Source: Pempheris klunzingeri (taxonomy: Eukaryota > Chordata > Actinopteri > Acropomatiformes > Pempheridae). Taken from it: DNA of 64,000 nt. The position numbers and the translations under genes were made by a program. The notes under the pieces are model-generated. The model worked only from the letters and a program-made list of their open reading frames with translations. It made no database searches and was not told where the DNA came from. The DNA is taken from NCBI RefSeq assembly GCF_042242105.1, contig NC_092019.1, positions 9,762,328 through 9,826,327 on the forward strand, written 5' to 3'. Positions 39,300-52,200 of the stretch are shown here, piece by piece (the first letter of the stretch is position 1; every line of letters starts with the position of its first letter).

Positions 39300-42200
39300 G
39301 AAGAAGAGAAAAGTCGATAAAACATTCAACTAGATCCAAACCACCAACGTCTACCAGAATCCAGCTCTTGTGTCCAGTGGTGCGAACACATGGGCACTGA
39401 AACTTTAACATGTTTCTGGCTGGTGCAACACCTTGCACCTTGTGTGTGTGTGAGCGTGGTGTGTATTGGTGCATTATTTTAAGGTGTGAAGGGCCTGATG
39501 ACAAGATGAATACTGCTGGCCAAGCTTTACCTCTCCCAAAGCTTCACCACATACGACTCCCCCTGTGAAAGTGTGAAAACATTTACAGGCCATTTACAGC
39601 ACGAGATGACACTTCCTCCCAGGTCAGTGGGTCACACACACACACACACAGATCGCTGTCAGCCCATCAGACAGCAACATCTCTCTCTAATGCTGACAGA
39701 GAGGAAAGAGGGGGCAGCCCTCTTGCTTCAGGTATTCATCTCATTTGATGAAATGAAGACGGGGAAAGAGAGGAGAATGTGCTTGCATATTCTGATAGCA
39801 ACTGAAGATCTCCGAAGCATTGCATGCAAAAAGATTCAGACAGCTGTATGCGCAGCATGACTATACTAAAGCATACGGACTGTGGGACTGATAGAGTGGA
39901 GACATAAATGGCGTCTGGACAGCGCTTTTGTACATTTAGTCACAAATGTGATTTTACTCGAGCGCACACGTAAAAACACTCACACACACTGATGCACATA
40001 CCTCGTTACTTCTGAGATGTTATAAAAACTTCTCTTTTATCCATTAAAAATCTATCGATCTTGTGCTTTGCCTTCTCTACTTGATGGGTTTTTTCTGACA
40101 TAATGGAAAGTCTCCTCGGCCATTTCTTCAGCCTATTCTTCATTTGGAGTAATTATAGATGGAGAGGTAAAAGATGTTTTTTCCCTTTCTTTTCTTTTCT
40201 CCTTCCTGCCTATCTTCCTCTCCCCTGTGTGCATTCAGAGGAGCTCTCACCACTGCATTCTTATTAGGGACATGTCTGAAAGGCTCCCGCAGCATGTGGT
40301 GTCCTCTGACCATCCACTATGGCTGCTTTTTGTTGGCATTAACAAGCCAAGCAACCGGGGATAGCTTTTCAACAGGTACAAACTTTTCCTTTTTGATAAT
40401 TAACCGCATTCAGACACTCAGTGCAGTGAAGGCAATGTGGGCACAGAAGCCTAGAGAGGATCATATGCTAGAAAAAAGGACAGAGAAAGGGGGGAGAGAT
40501 GGAGAAAAAAAACTTGATCAAAAGACAAGATGTTCTCTTTGGTGTTGTTTAGGACTAGTGGATTCTATACCAAACTCCTATTCAAATGGTGCGGTCGTCA
40601 TTTCTCCTCGTCTCTGTCCTCTTCATCTTTTCATCAAGATGGACCATGTAATGAGGGAAAACTCTGGTCATTGTAGAATGGTCAAAGATTTGCTGTCTTA
40701 ATGAATGGGAGAAAGACAAGAAGGGCTGAATGCTCTCCCTTGTTCCTGTTTGCCTCGACGCAAAAGCCCCAGGATGCCTCCTGAAGAAGGCCTCCTCCAT
40801 CCATTGCCGTCTCATCTCTTGTTAAAGGGGGCATAAAGCGAAGGCAGAGGGGAAAAGTAATTTTCTTCTCATGTCTCTCCATTCTTTTGGTGGGTTTCTT
40901 CCACTTTTTGCTGTGTACTTTCATAAAGCTTATAATTATATTGGCGAGAACCCCTCAAGTGAGAACGAATGGGGTCTTTGTATCCATCTCTCTTCAGTCC
41001 TCTCCTGTTTCTGGGAAGAAGGGAGTCATATTAACATTTGGTCTTCCCTTTTACAGATGCAGCGAGAAAGCCAGGTGTGTCTCCTCTAAAAAACCTTTCA
41101 ACAACTTTGTATGTGAGGTATACAGCGCCGCAGTCTAAAACCAAAGACTGAGAGAAATATACCATTGCTATTTCCTTACTGTAATGTTACTCCTTTTTAA
41201 AAATGCATAGAGCCCCAGAAACACTACAAAACAACCACAAGCTCACCAGACATGGCCAGAGAAGCATCTTTACTGACATGGCAGCAGAGATCACTAGTTC
41301 AATTTTCGTTCAAAACCTCCCCCTTTATCATTTATGCAAACCGTACCTCGGCTCACCTACCCCACCCTCAGTCCCTCTGACCTCCATCCCCAACTCTTCT
41401 GGCTGATTACTCCTAATGTAATTTTAATTAAAAACTGTGGTGTCAAAGGGTTTAGCCTGCCTGAGAAGCGGGTGCAGATTGTGGCACAGTGGCAGACCCC
41501 TTCACTTGCTTGAGAGGAAATGCATCCTGACATTGCTCGGGTGGTGCCAACATGACCAGAGCCAGTTTAAGCAAAAAGCTTTTCTGGCCCATTTGAATAT
41601 TAAGGTTTTCTCTCATATTTCCAATTTTGGGTTGCACAATTTTTACCAATTGGTGTCTGGCGATTGAATTTGGCACACACCGGTGCAATTAATCCATCAG
41701 CCTTTTATTAGTTAAGCTGTTATCTTCAGAATTAAAAAAAAAAATCTTACTATTCTTCTTCCATTATACCTAATAGGTCTGCTTAAAGAACTGAGTTATA
41801 TGAGCAAGATAGAAAGACAGGGGGATTGATGTTGCGGCAAAGATGTTTGATTTTTGGAAGACGGTAAAAACTCATGCTTGTCGTTACCGTACTCTGGCAA
41901 ACTCCATCACAGATCACCATGACTATTTCGGCAGAATATTGGCAAAATAAATCAGAATCAAAGGCCAGCAAGAAGAAAAGTTGAAGCCACCAAGCTGTGA
42001 TTCATTTTAATATCAAGATACACTAAGATGACATTGACAATAACCACCACTGCCAAATTTCACAGGGGTGACCTGCGGAAGGTGCCCCACAGCAGGACTC
42101 AACAGCAGAGGTCCGCCTGTAGGTTTGTAATCCCTTCACCCGAGCCGTTGGATTATCTGCTCTCCATCGACCCTGAAGAGGCTCCCCACAGCTCGGGCTT

Positions 42201-45200
42201 AAACACTCTCTAAAATCTCATCTCCACACCCCATCTGCCGGCCGTACGACGTCTTGGATGTCACAGAGACAGAGGAGTGGGGACAGAAACAGCAGAGCAG
42301 GCGAGGGAGTTTCAGCACACCTCCTCCTTCTCACTGTGTCTGCGCGCAGTGGAGAGGAGCCTTTAGTAAAACACACAGTCTGGCTTGGGCATGATGCTCA
42401 TCAGAATTACTTTACAGATCAGTTTTAGTTATTAAATGTTTCTTTGATTTTCTCAGTGGAACAAATTAAAGTCTGTCCTTGTACTTCATCATCCAACACA
42501 TTTCCTCCATCTTTAATAGTGCTTTTAGGGGATTCTTTATTTTAAGGGAAAGAACATAAATCGTACATCAATAAGAGGTTTTCTGAAGACTCACAAGTGC
42601 AAGAGGTGTCAGTGTCAATGACCCTTTAACATTCTCTGACAGGGGCCTTGTTTTGTGGCCGTCAGTGGACAGTTGGAAGAGCTGGTGGTTGGCCCTGAGC
42701 AGTGAGGCATGTACTAAGAGGGTTTAACTTTGCTAACCTCCTTCTGCCAGGTTCATGAGGTCCTGCTGCTTGGGTAATATTGGATCAGTGTTGGGAGCCC
42801 GTGCCCCTGCCATATCAGCCAGCACGCTACCTGGGGTAGTGAGCAGTTTCCACGGTAGAGCCAACTGGGCATGATACAGGCTTACTTGCTCTCTTCCTCA
42901 GACAAAGAATTGATGTGAGTCCTTTCACATCTTCTACAGTATTTTACAGACTGAGATACTGTCTAAAGGCATATTATATAAGATTTTTTTACTCTTCCAT
43001 GACGCAAAATGAAAATAACATGTGTCTGGGACTAACAGGTATGCTGAACTGCGGATCAACAAATACCCCAGGTGTTACGATTTCTCTTTAGAGGCTGACC
43101 TACCAGGATCTACTTTGTTTCAGAACCAGACAATATATACTTACTTCAGAAATTCATTTTGTACACACAGTTAGTGTGCATTAGTAAACCTACCTGATAG
43201 CTATTGCATTTTAATAAGCACCTGTTGTTTCTGTATTTTTGGTCTCAATTCAGAAACATTTTTGTAAAAACTGTGGTAAAACAAGTATATAAGGGAGGAG
43301 AATGGCTTGATTTCTTTCTTGAGCAAGTGGTGAGCAGCAAATTGTAAGGATTCAGAGAGAGAAACATGCAGGCTGTTGAATGTATAATATAATTGTTAAA
43401 TTAAACAATAAAAATTCTACACATGATTTTGTATTTTCCAATGGAGAAACCTGTGATGACTTAGTTGTTATTTTTCTTATGAAGTATATGAACTGTTTGA
43501 ACATTAAACACAGTGCGCATTAGAAGTGGTGAATCATCATAACCCTTTAGCTAATATTGTCTTATCCAAATTACTTCCTCCGTAATTATGTGTTTGCATT
43601 TTCCGTGTTAATTTGCTGTGTTTTCCATCTGTGCTTGTGAAGAATTGGAAAAAATAAAATTTCAGATACATTACCATACACTATGTCTGAGAGACTTGCC
43701 ACTATTGTGAATAGTATAGTACATTTTATGGCTTCAGCTATTTGTATATTGACAAATACTTACAGTGGGCATGTTACTTGCAGGATGCAACATATCAAAT
43801 AAAGCTAATTCTTGGTGTTCAAGAGATATTAAAATGCCATTTTTCTCAGATTTTGGTTCAGTGGTTGTGCAATCATTCGCATGAGCTCCACTTGGACCTT
43901 TTGTGGAAATTTGGCAAGTGCTGCAGTTTGGAGAGATCTGCTGATATTAAAATCTGCAGATGCCCACCTGGTGTCAGAAGGGATGGAAACAGAAGAGTCT
44001 GCTGTCTGGGAGGTGTTTGGTTGGGCTTGGAGCTGTGTGTGTCCATCTGTCTGTATGTGTGTAAGTCGCGGGTAAACAAACAAAAAAAAGCATGTGCAGC
44101 GCATACAGGTGATGGCCTGGGGTCTAGGTTTGTTAATTCTTTCTTTCTACTTGTAAAAATCATTGGGTTTTTTTTTCTGCTGTGTGTTTGATTTGTAGAT
44201 GAAAAGAATGCGCTCCTCCACAGAGGAAAGTGTCAGCTTTTGCGCTGTATGGTCACAGAGCCGTGAGAATGTCAGGCATAAAGGCAAGAGGTTCTCTATG
44301 GCCCCTCTGCTAGTGGCATGTGTGGGTGAGTGTGAGTTATGAAGGCGCATTGGGTATGTATGTGTGGTTTGGATGCCTGTTTTTTACATATATCTATAGT
44401 CTAATGTGTGAAGCTTGTCTTTTGATTCAACGTGTGTGTGTATGTGTGTATGTGTGTGTATACCTGTCGCTTTGACTGAACAGGTGGGGCCTCTTTGCAT
44501 GGGATCTAGACAGCCAGGCCGCCACACAACTGAGTGTGGTCAGGCTTACTGTGCTCAATATGCAGTCTGTGGTGCAGGCTCAGATACATTGCGGTCGGAC
44601 GTCGATGTACTTTCAGTGGAGTATTCTTTCACCATTCTTATGACTCGTGCCGGCTGGTCCAAATGACAGATCTTTTTTGTTTTATTGTGTATTCTTTTGC
44701 TGATGAAAGAAGACAGAAAGAATAACATTTGTATTAAAGCAGCCATTCATCATATCTGACAGTTTATGGCTTCTGCCCTTAAATAGCAAGGAATTTCATT
44801 ATTAAGTATCAATCATCAGGGGCGCCTAGTTATATTTAAAAGTGGGGGTAAATGATTAGTGACTGAGAAGGGGAGGTAAAGCTGGAAATTATTCATTTAA
44901 TTAACACCTGAAAATGCCAACACAGAGCCTTCAATGATGACAGATAAAGCTGCTCTTTCAGTATAAAGCTCAAGGTATACTGTGCCATAAAATATTAATT
45001 TTTGATTGTGTTCTGTACTAGTCTCAGCAGTGAGCGACCGCTTAAATGTTGTTCAAAGTGTACGTCATACTCATTTGGACATATTTCGATTTAAGATTTT
45101 TAAGCTTTTGTTGTATTTGTGACCTGATTCAACATCATTTCAGTTTCAACAAAAAAGTAAACATTTACAGTGAAAGAGTAACCTAAAAAGTAAACCCAAA

Positions 45201-46090
45201 GGAATACTAGACAAATGCTAACCCATGATACACCAAAGAATACAACAGGATACAGTACAATACCATAGATTACCATAGATAACTTTACCATACCATCGAA
45301 TACCATAGAATCACACAGAATACTATTGAATACCGCAGATTACTTAAACATATCATAAAATACTCTACCATACCACAGAATACCATATATTATCATACAT
45401 TACCATAGAATACTGTAGCGGATTGTCCTGAGTTTATATGAGAAAATGGCTTATGTAAGGACAGGAAATGTAATTTTCAATTCACATACTACATTTAGTG
45501 CATGCAGATTTAACGGGTTTTGAACCACACTTGCTAAAATGTTTGAAAATAGCAAAGTTATCTGATCATAATGTAACACCTGTTTCACAGTGGTGGTGCA
45601 GCTGCCACTTCTGTTCCATTGCTCTGGCTCTCATGTCAGTCACAATCAAATAAAATATAAGTAAAAAGTGTGTAATCATGGTTATAGAAAGAAGCACTGG
45701 ACTTCTCTGGACACTCTTGACTCTGACAACATTTCACATTTAAACGATTTCAATACTGCACTAGTTCACACTTTTAAAAACCTGGAGGGTGAACAAATAA
45801 ACATTAACATAAGCAATTATTACTGTTGTTATTGTCACTATCATTACATGTTTACCACAAAAGTTAGGTCAAAGTGTTTTGAATATTTTGGGTATCTTAT
45901 GAATGTATAATGGTGAGAAAAGAAACCCAAAACAAAAGCATTAGAAACTGTCCAAATCAATCTATAATCTATAATCATAATATAAAACTATAATCAGACA
46001 GGCTTCACTGCAGGGCTGTCGCACTGTGCTGTCTAGGTGTGACAAGCTAAATGTTTAACTGGGATGGGATTGATATGCACAGTTGAGGCC
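39300..46090. other. gene-poor interval, part 2
   Basis: No gene, RNA or mobile element was recognised. A 175-codon frame at 40174-40701 has no family features. Two blocks (41200-41720 and 42000-42240) are free of low complexity and rich in ATTA/TAATTA or T-box-like text and look like conserved elements. A (CA)n run is at 39633-39650. A T-box half-site lies at 39482-39489. Confidence 0.5.
45225..45417. repeat. degenerate 'taccatagaa' tandem array
   Basis: Many diverged copies of a roughly 10-15 base phrase ('ataccatagaata', 'taccataccacagaa', 'attaccatagaa') lie head to tail for about 190 bp. Spacing is irregular, as in an old minisatellite. Confidence 0.8.
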
Positions 46091-46095
46091 GTGCT

Positions 46096-46182
46096 GGACT
46101 CTGGGATTTGTAGTTTTTTTTTTACGCGACGTGATTACGTCAGCGGAAGTATTTTGACCGAGCGCGAGCAGGGTCACATTGG
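46096..46182 (+). promoter_or_regulatory. cmc1: cmc1 core promoter with ZNF143-, CRE- and ETS-like sites
   Basis: In 90 bp just upstream of the cmc1 start there are: a ZNF143/THAP11-like motif (reverse complement ACTACAAATCCCAGAGT, 46096-46114), a CRE-like TTACGTCA (46135-46142), an ETS/NRF2-like GCGGAAGT (46143-46150), and an inverted CCAAT box (ATTGG, 46178-46182). There is no TATA box. This set is typical of CpG-type housekeeping and mitochondrial-gene promoters. Confidence 0.7.
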
Positions 46183-46217
46183 TCCAGTTTTGTAATGTTT
46201 TGAGAAACATCGCCACA

Positions 46218-46236
46218 ATGGAGGCAGCCCACGCAG
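46218..46236 (+). CDS. cmc1: cmc1 coding exon 1
   Basis: A 19-nt coding part (MEAAHA and the first base of a Glu codon). The ATG follows cgccaca (A at -3), and the donor is GCAG/GTATTA. Choice of this ATG rests on the phase match to exon 2 and the adjacent promoter motifs. Confidence 0.85.
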
Positions 46237-49200
46237 GTATTAAACATTTCTGCTGTCTTAAACTCTTTACGTGTCTCTCGTGGCACAACGTTAGCTTAGC
46301 TTTGCGTAGCTACATCGCTGTTAAGTCAGTTAATTCCTCCTCAGCTGTGCGGACTGGAGGAGCCAACGTTAGCTAAGTAACACGATAATTCACGTGTCCA
46401 CCAGCGTTTATGCTCCCCACTCGTCTCAGTGGTGTAAAAGCTGACTTTATATGCTTTGAACGCTGTTCGCTCCTATGCATGAATGTGGTAAATGAATAAC
46501 AGTGGTGATAAAGCGTGAGTGTGACTCTGCTGTGCTGGAGTTTCTCTTACATGGTTCACCTGCCTTTCTTGTTGTCCCGCTTGCTCAGAGGAGATTCACC
46601 TGAGGCATGTGGAGAAAGATGTCCTCATCCCCAAGATGATGAGGGAGAAGGCCAAGGAGCGCTGTGCTGAGAAAGTTGAAGGTATGCAAGTGTGTCTGTG
46701 TGAGAGAGAGAGGGAGGGAGAGAGAGAGAGAGAGGGAGGGAGGGAGGGAGGGAAGGAAGGAGAGAGGGGGAGAGAACCCAACAGTTCAACTCAATAGTTC
46801 ACAGAAAACTCTGGTTTAGACACACAGGACCACAGCCATTCCTGTCTTGTGTTCTTATGTAACATAAAATGAAAAGCTAAGCAAAGTGAATTAAAATGCA
46901 CGTCTTTTACACATATATGTTTGGTTTCTATCCAAAACTAAGATATCATAATCATCATAGTCATATTCACAAGTATGATGCAATTTTATTGCATAGTATT
47001 TATAGATTGCTTGACTTGCATATCTTGGTTTAATTCTTGCCTGCATGGCTGTCCTGTTCAGAATTATATTGTCAGTTAGTGTTGTGTGTTTATGCAGAAA
47101 TGAGTCATTTTTTTTTTTTTTTTTTAAGCAGACATTTTGACATGCCATAGCAGGAAAAGCATGGGTATAATTACTTATATTAAGTAAAGATTGCAATTTA
47201 GTTGAGTTCCATGTCCTTATTATGCAGTTATCCATTACTGTGCACACACGTTTACTGGAATACCATTATTAACAAAATCAGTAAGTGTGCTTATTTTTGC
47301 TAAGACAGATGAGAAAGTCTGCTGTGAAAAGTATCTTAATCTTTTTTGTGCAATGGTGGAAACTGTCCAGATCCAAAGATCCTTCTGCATGCCTGCATTC
47401 ATCCATGGAGCTGTAATGAAACTAGAGAAAAAAATGTATAAGTACATTGACTAATTATGACTATTATTAGTGAACTGGGAGTTAAATTATATGGGCATAA
47501 TGAAGCTATATTTAGTGATTATTCTAATGTTTTGTCCAACCAATAGGCCTTTTAAAGGAAGAAATGCTGACGTGTCACAATAGAGAAGGCATATGCAAAT
47601 GATATAATGAATGCTGGCTGAATTCCATTTAGCTGCTTCAGTTTCAGGGTCCTGGTATTGTGCAAGCTGACTCACTGTGACTAATGCTATTAGTGACACC
47701 TGTGTTTTTTCTACTATGACAAATGAAAGTGTTTGCTGAACGCCTATTGTTTCAATGAGGGTACACAAATAAATACGACCATGCAACTATATGATGCAAA
47801 GATACGATTCACTAAATTCAAAAAATAAACGGACCGTACACAAGACAAAGTACTGGCATGCTGTCATGTCATGGAGTAGGAGAGGTCTTCTTTTTCTTGT
47901 CTTTCTATCCCTTGTTTAGCTCAATTCACCCCCCCCTTGAATGATGCATGCATATTGGTTGGGAAATCTTATTTGTATATTTGTTATATGTATTCTAGAA
48001 AATACACTTCTGCAACCAACACAAATTCAGTCCTTGTATTTTCTAGAATATAAAAGTCAAAGTGAAACCTTCATACAATCCTCCATGTTCATTCGAGCCT
48101 CATTAAACTCCGCACAAGTGAGCAGTGGGATTAGTGCATTTGCATGGCATTGAATTGCGACCGGATCATTTATTTAGTGCCCCATTCCTCTCATTTTAGA
48201 GATTAATATTTAGTTTGTCATTACTGGTAAACTTCACAATAGGATAATGCCACCCACCCATTTTGTTGAGTTTTGTGGTCAGCATTCTACCTCTGGAGAA
48301 ATCATGTAGACTTTTGAAAGGCCGTAAAAGAAAGAAATTACGAGACATTCAAACACCATGTTAGAAAACCCACATTTTACATGTTTGTTTCATTTTTCAG
48401 ATAATATGAACATCCGTTTAATGATATGTCTTTAGTTATTTGTTATTTTAATTGCAGCCGGATGTCTGCAACCATAAACATCTCACTCTTCTTTTGAAAA
48501 CAAAAGATGGATTATTAAGTAATTTAATGATTTGATTTATTTTTTCAAAGGGTAACTGAGTTGATACTGCCATAATATTCATAGTTTTTGCATGATTTTG
48601 AAACTGAATCCCGCCTCCATAAACGCACATTTCTTTTTAATTTCAATTTCTCCTTTTTAATTTCTCTGCATTGAGGAGCAGGCCAGTAGGCATGACACCA
48701 GAGTTGCCACTTAACCTGGGTAGCGGTGGCTGCAGCTTTGCTCAGCTGTCAACTGCAGCATCACATCAGCCAGATAATAACTAGGTTCTGTGGTTTCTAG
48801 AAATCCGATTGCAGCCTGTATGAGCCAGTGTGTACTGCTCACACGTGGAGACGATGCACATGCAGCCTGAGGTGATGGGACAGACTGTGGCTGTGTGGGT
48901 AGTGGAAACCCCCCTCACATTACTTGCTTTTCGCCCCACTCATTTTCACACCTCACTCGCCCATTTCATTCTGCATGTTTGTGTGTGTGTGTATGTGTGT
49001 ATGTCTATGATTGTGTTTTACAAAGAAAAGTAAAGAGAGACAGAATCTATGAGTATGTTTTCCTGTGTTATCCGTCTCTACATATGTACCTCTAATCAAC
49101 CCACGGTTGTGTATTGTAGGCTTAATGTTGAAGCGACAAGTACAGTTCACCTCACCTGTACCTAACTAGTTTGTAGTTGTATTTTACCTGATGTGATTTT

Positions 49201-52200
49201 TCCTATTGCTTTGATGACTCATGCCAGTACTGGCACATGTCTTTCAGAATCACACCATTTGAACAACCCACATACTCAATCTGCTTTCACATTGGCACTG
49301 ACTTCTGTTATGTTTTTGCAATACTTTGATTTGCAGCTACTTTGCTGTAAATTGAATCCATTAGGCCTGTGTCTGGACCCTAACATCCAAACCTTGGAAG
49401 GGAAAAAAACCCTCTGAATTTGAATAGTCATTTTCACAATGGCTGACATTTTTTAAGTCACTGTTTCATTACACAGTCGTTCATTATTGAGAAATGCTCA
49501 AAGATTGCTGAGAAAGACCTATTTTCTGTTGTAACTAATTATGTTTTAGTGGTTCACACCTTATGTCTTCCTCTAAAGGTCCAACTCTCCCCAAACATTT
49601 AGGCCCCCAGCTTCTGCTTTCTACTAACTGCCAAACTACACTTCTGCATCTTTAAAGATGGCAAACAAAACAGTTTTAAGTGAAGGTGGGATCACACCTT
49701 CCTTTAGAAGGGCCTCTTCTGAACAAAAAGCTGGTCTCATAGATTTGCCTTTGGTGTAGCTGCGATCAGAACGGCAACCCTCTGCAGCCTCTATTAGTAC
49801 CATGGGACAGGGATGAGGCGTTTGCTGATTAGATTAGTCGCACTGCTCTGCTTCTCTAAATTGGTTTTGCAGTTGGTTTTTTTTTTTCACATCTGCATCC
49901 TAATGAAAGAGTCTGTGTGATAACCATACTGATGTCACTGATAAAGGTAATTATGATGTCAGTTGTTGAAAGGGGACACGGGAGGGCAGTGTTTTAATTA
50001 AATCCTTGAGAAAGAACTTGCTAACAAGGTGAGGACTTGGAGTCTTCAACACCTTGTTTACAATGAGGACCTTGCAAGTTCAGTGTGGAATACACCACTA
50101 GCCAGGGCACAATGTCACTGATGTAGCCTTGTGCAGGGGGATTTGTATCTCAGTTGACAATCGTAATATTTACCAATAATATTTCACCTTATTTTACAAG
50201 TAATGTTCTAATTACATAGATTTGTATTGTGTTAGATTGCTTCCTGTATAGGGGACAGTGACTGGGTCAAAGGTTAAACATTTATTATTATGTTATTATT
50301 ATTATGATATTTATTATTTGAACTGTCTCTGGTGAATTGCTTGCTGTTCTGTGCAAACCTTCAGTCACATTTGCCACATTTCTCTAATCGGTAAGGGTTT
50401 TCTAAAAGACACAACATGATCAAATCAGATGTCTTATCCTTTAAATACACGTGCAGGACATGTAGGGTACCTGCTCGTCCCAGCACTACATACCAGGTCA
50501 ATTTACATTTAGCCTTTCAGGATCCTCTCTGCCTTTGAGTTAAGAGTGTGAATTTGTAGAGTCATATCCTCAATTGCCCTCCACCAGAAAGCACCGCAGA
50601 GGACCATGCACTAGGTTTACATGGGATTCCCTGCACTGATCCCAAATGATCTGCACTATCTGAGGGTGCGAGCTCCATTACCCAGGAGGCATCCTCTGGC
50701 GCGTGAGCTAATCTGCCACTGAGTCCTTGGAAGTGCATTGCCCTCAGGGAGACCAGTTGTGGGTGAACCATTTCAACAGTCTGTGGGCTTCCTTTAGGGA
50801 CTTTAGTGACCTGGACCCGCCTTGATGATTGAAGTGAAACATATCTGCAAGCAAATGCTTGCCCTGGAAAGGGCAAGAAATGTCTGTAGTTCTGGGACTT
50901 TGGTGTGCTGTCCTCTCCACTGAGGACTTCATGCCCCCTGTACTGACCTTCTGACACACCTCCCCAACTTAAAGGAGGGGCATGTGTTGTCACCACCTCT
51001 TGCCTCGTAGGGACGATGGACTATATAAAAGAAGCAATGTCATGATGTTGTTGTGAAGCCTCGAGTTTGGCATTTTGGCTGTCACCATCTTAGTTTTTCT
51101 GGAGCCAGGAGTGATGTTCACTCTGCGAAGACCGCCTCTGATTAGTTAGATGTAGGCATGACCGGCCTCTGATTGGTTAGTTACGAGGTAGTATATCCAG
51201 GTCATCATGTGAGAAATGTGGCCGGCCTCTGAGAGTGATTGGAACCTCCAGCAATGTCTCAACAGCTAGCTGAAGACCAACTGTAGGCTCCAAGTTGGCC
51301 TCTTGTCCTTGATGTAACTTAACTGAGGATAGCTTGTCAACCACAGCCCTTAGAGGGCAACAAATTGCACTCTGACCAGAAAGTCGCAGGAAGGATGACA
51401 CTGTCACTGGATGGAACGAAAACAGAGTCTCTATTCACTTCTTACTCCAACATGTTTATATTTACGAGATCCAACCACTCTGTGGCCAGTACAGCTCCGT
51501 TCAAGTTCAGTCCTTGTGTGAAACGGCAACAATGAAACAGGTTTCACTTTGATAAGAGGCTTGGCAACGTAACTTATAACCAGGTTCCTTCTTGTGGTGG
51601 AACGCTAAGATGAAACATATCTTGGTTTGGTTGTGGCTATATATTGGCTGTATATATTGTTGTGTGTGTTCTCGAGGATCAGATAATATGTATAGAATAA
51701 TAAGGTGAAAGGCAGGATGTCAAAAAATTTAAAACAAGATATTAATGTTTTAGGTTGTTATACGTGTTGAGAATGTTCCTCTCCTGCTAATTTTGTCGTC
51801 TCTTTGCTACTTTTCCTCTCCCCCTCTCTCTCCAGCTTTCAACCTCTGCTGTAAAGAGTCTGGTTTCCTCATGCCATTTAAGTGCCGAGAGGAGAATGCA
51901 GTATTGAAGGAATGTCTGACATTACAGTGAGTATTTTGCAGTTTCTCCTGCGATACACAGATCTCATAGTAAGGTTGCTACATATGTTATCCCATAAAAC
52001 ATATTCTGCATGGGCTTATCCTCACTGATGCACTCATCTGGTGCCTATCAAGTCTCAGTAGTCTCATATAACAGCCATCAAAGTGATGGCCATACGAGGC
52101 TTCATTATTTCTGTAAAATAAATACTGCACCTTCTGTCTTCCACCAGCTACAGGGACCCTGCATTCTTCGAGGAGTGTAAGCAGGAGTACATCAAAGAGA

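Larger units (their letters stand above)
35500..39300. promoter_or_regulatory. candidate regulatory interval with octamer cluster
   Basis: Four exact octamers (ATTTGCAT or reverse) occur at 35573-35580, 36517-36524, 37531-37538 and 38904-38911. AT-rich, low-complexity-free blocks with TTAATTAAT/TTTAATTG cores lie at 37195-37345 and 38010-38140. This suggests, but does not show, distal enhancers. CA/GT tracts at 38206-38224 and 38753-38846 interrupt it. Confidence 0.35.
46682..51835 (+). other. cmc1: cmc1 intron 2 (5.15 kb)
   Basis: It starts with a purine-rich simple repeat (46701-46774). Octamers lie at 47593-47600 and 48138-48145 within AT-rich, low-complexity-free sequence. Three exact T-box half-sites lie at 48946-48953, 49554-49561 and 49692-49699. 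A repeat-like block occupies about 50560-51420. No nested gene was recognised. Confidence 0.6.

Noticed and set aside
40174..40701. 175-codon plus-strand open frame in the gene-poor interval
   Set aside because: It is compositionally ordinary, has no recognised domain, and no supporting splice or promoter signal.
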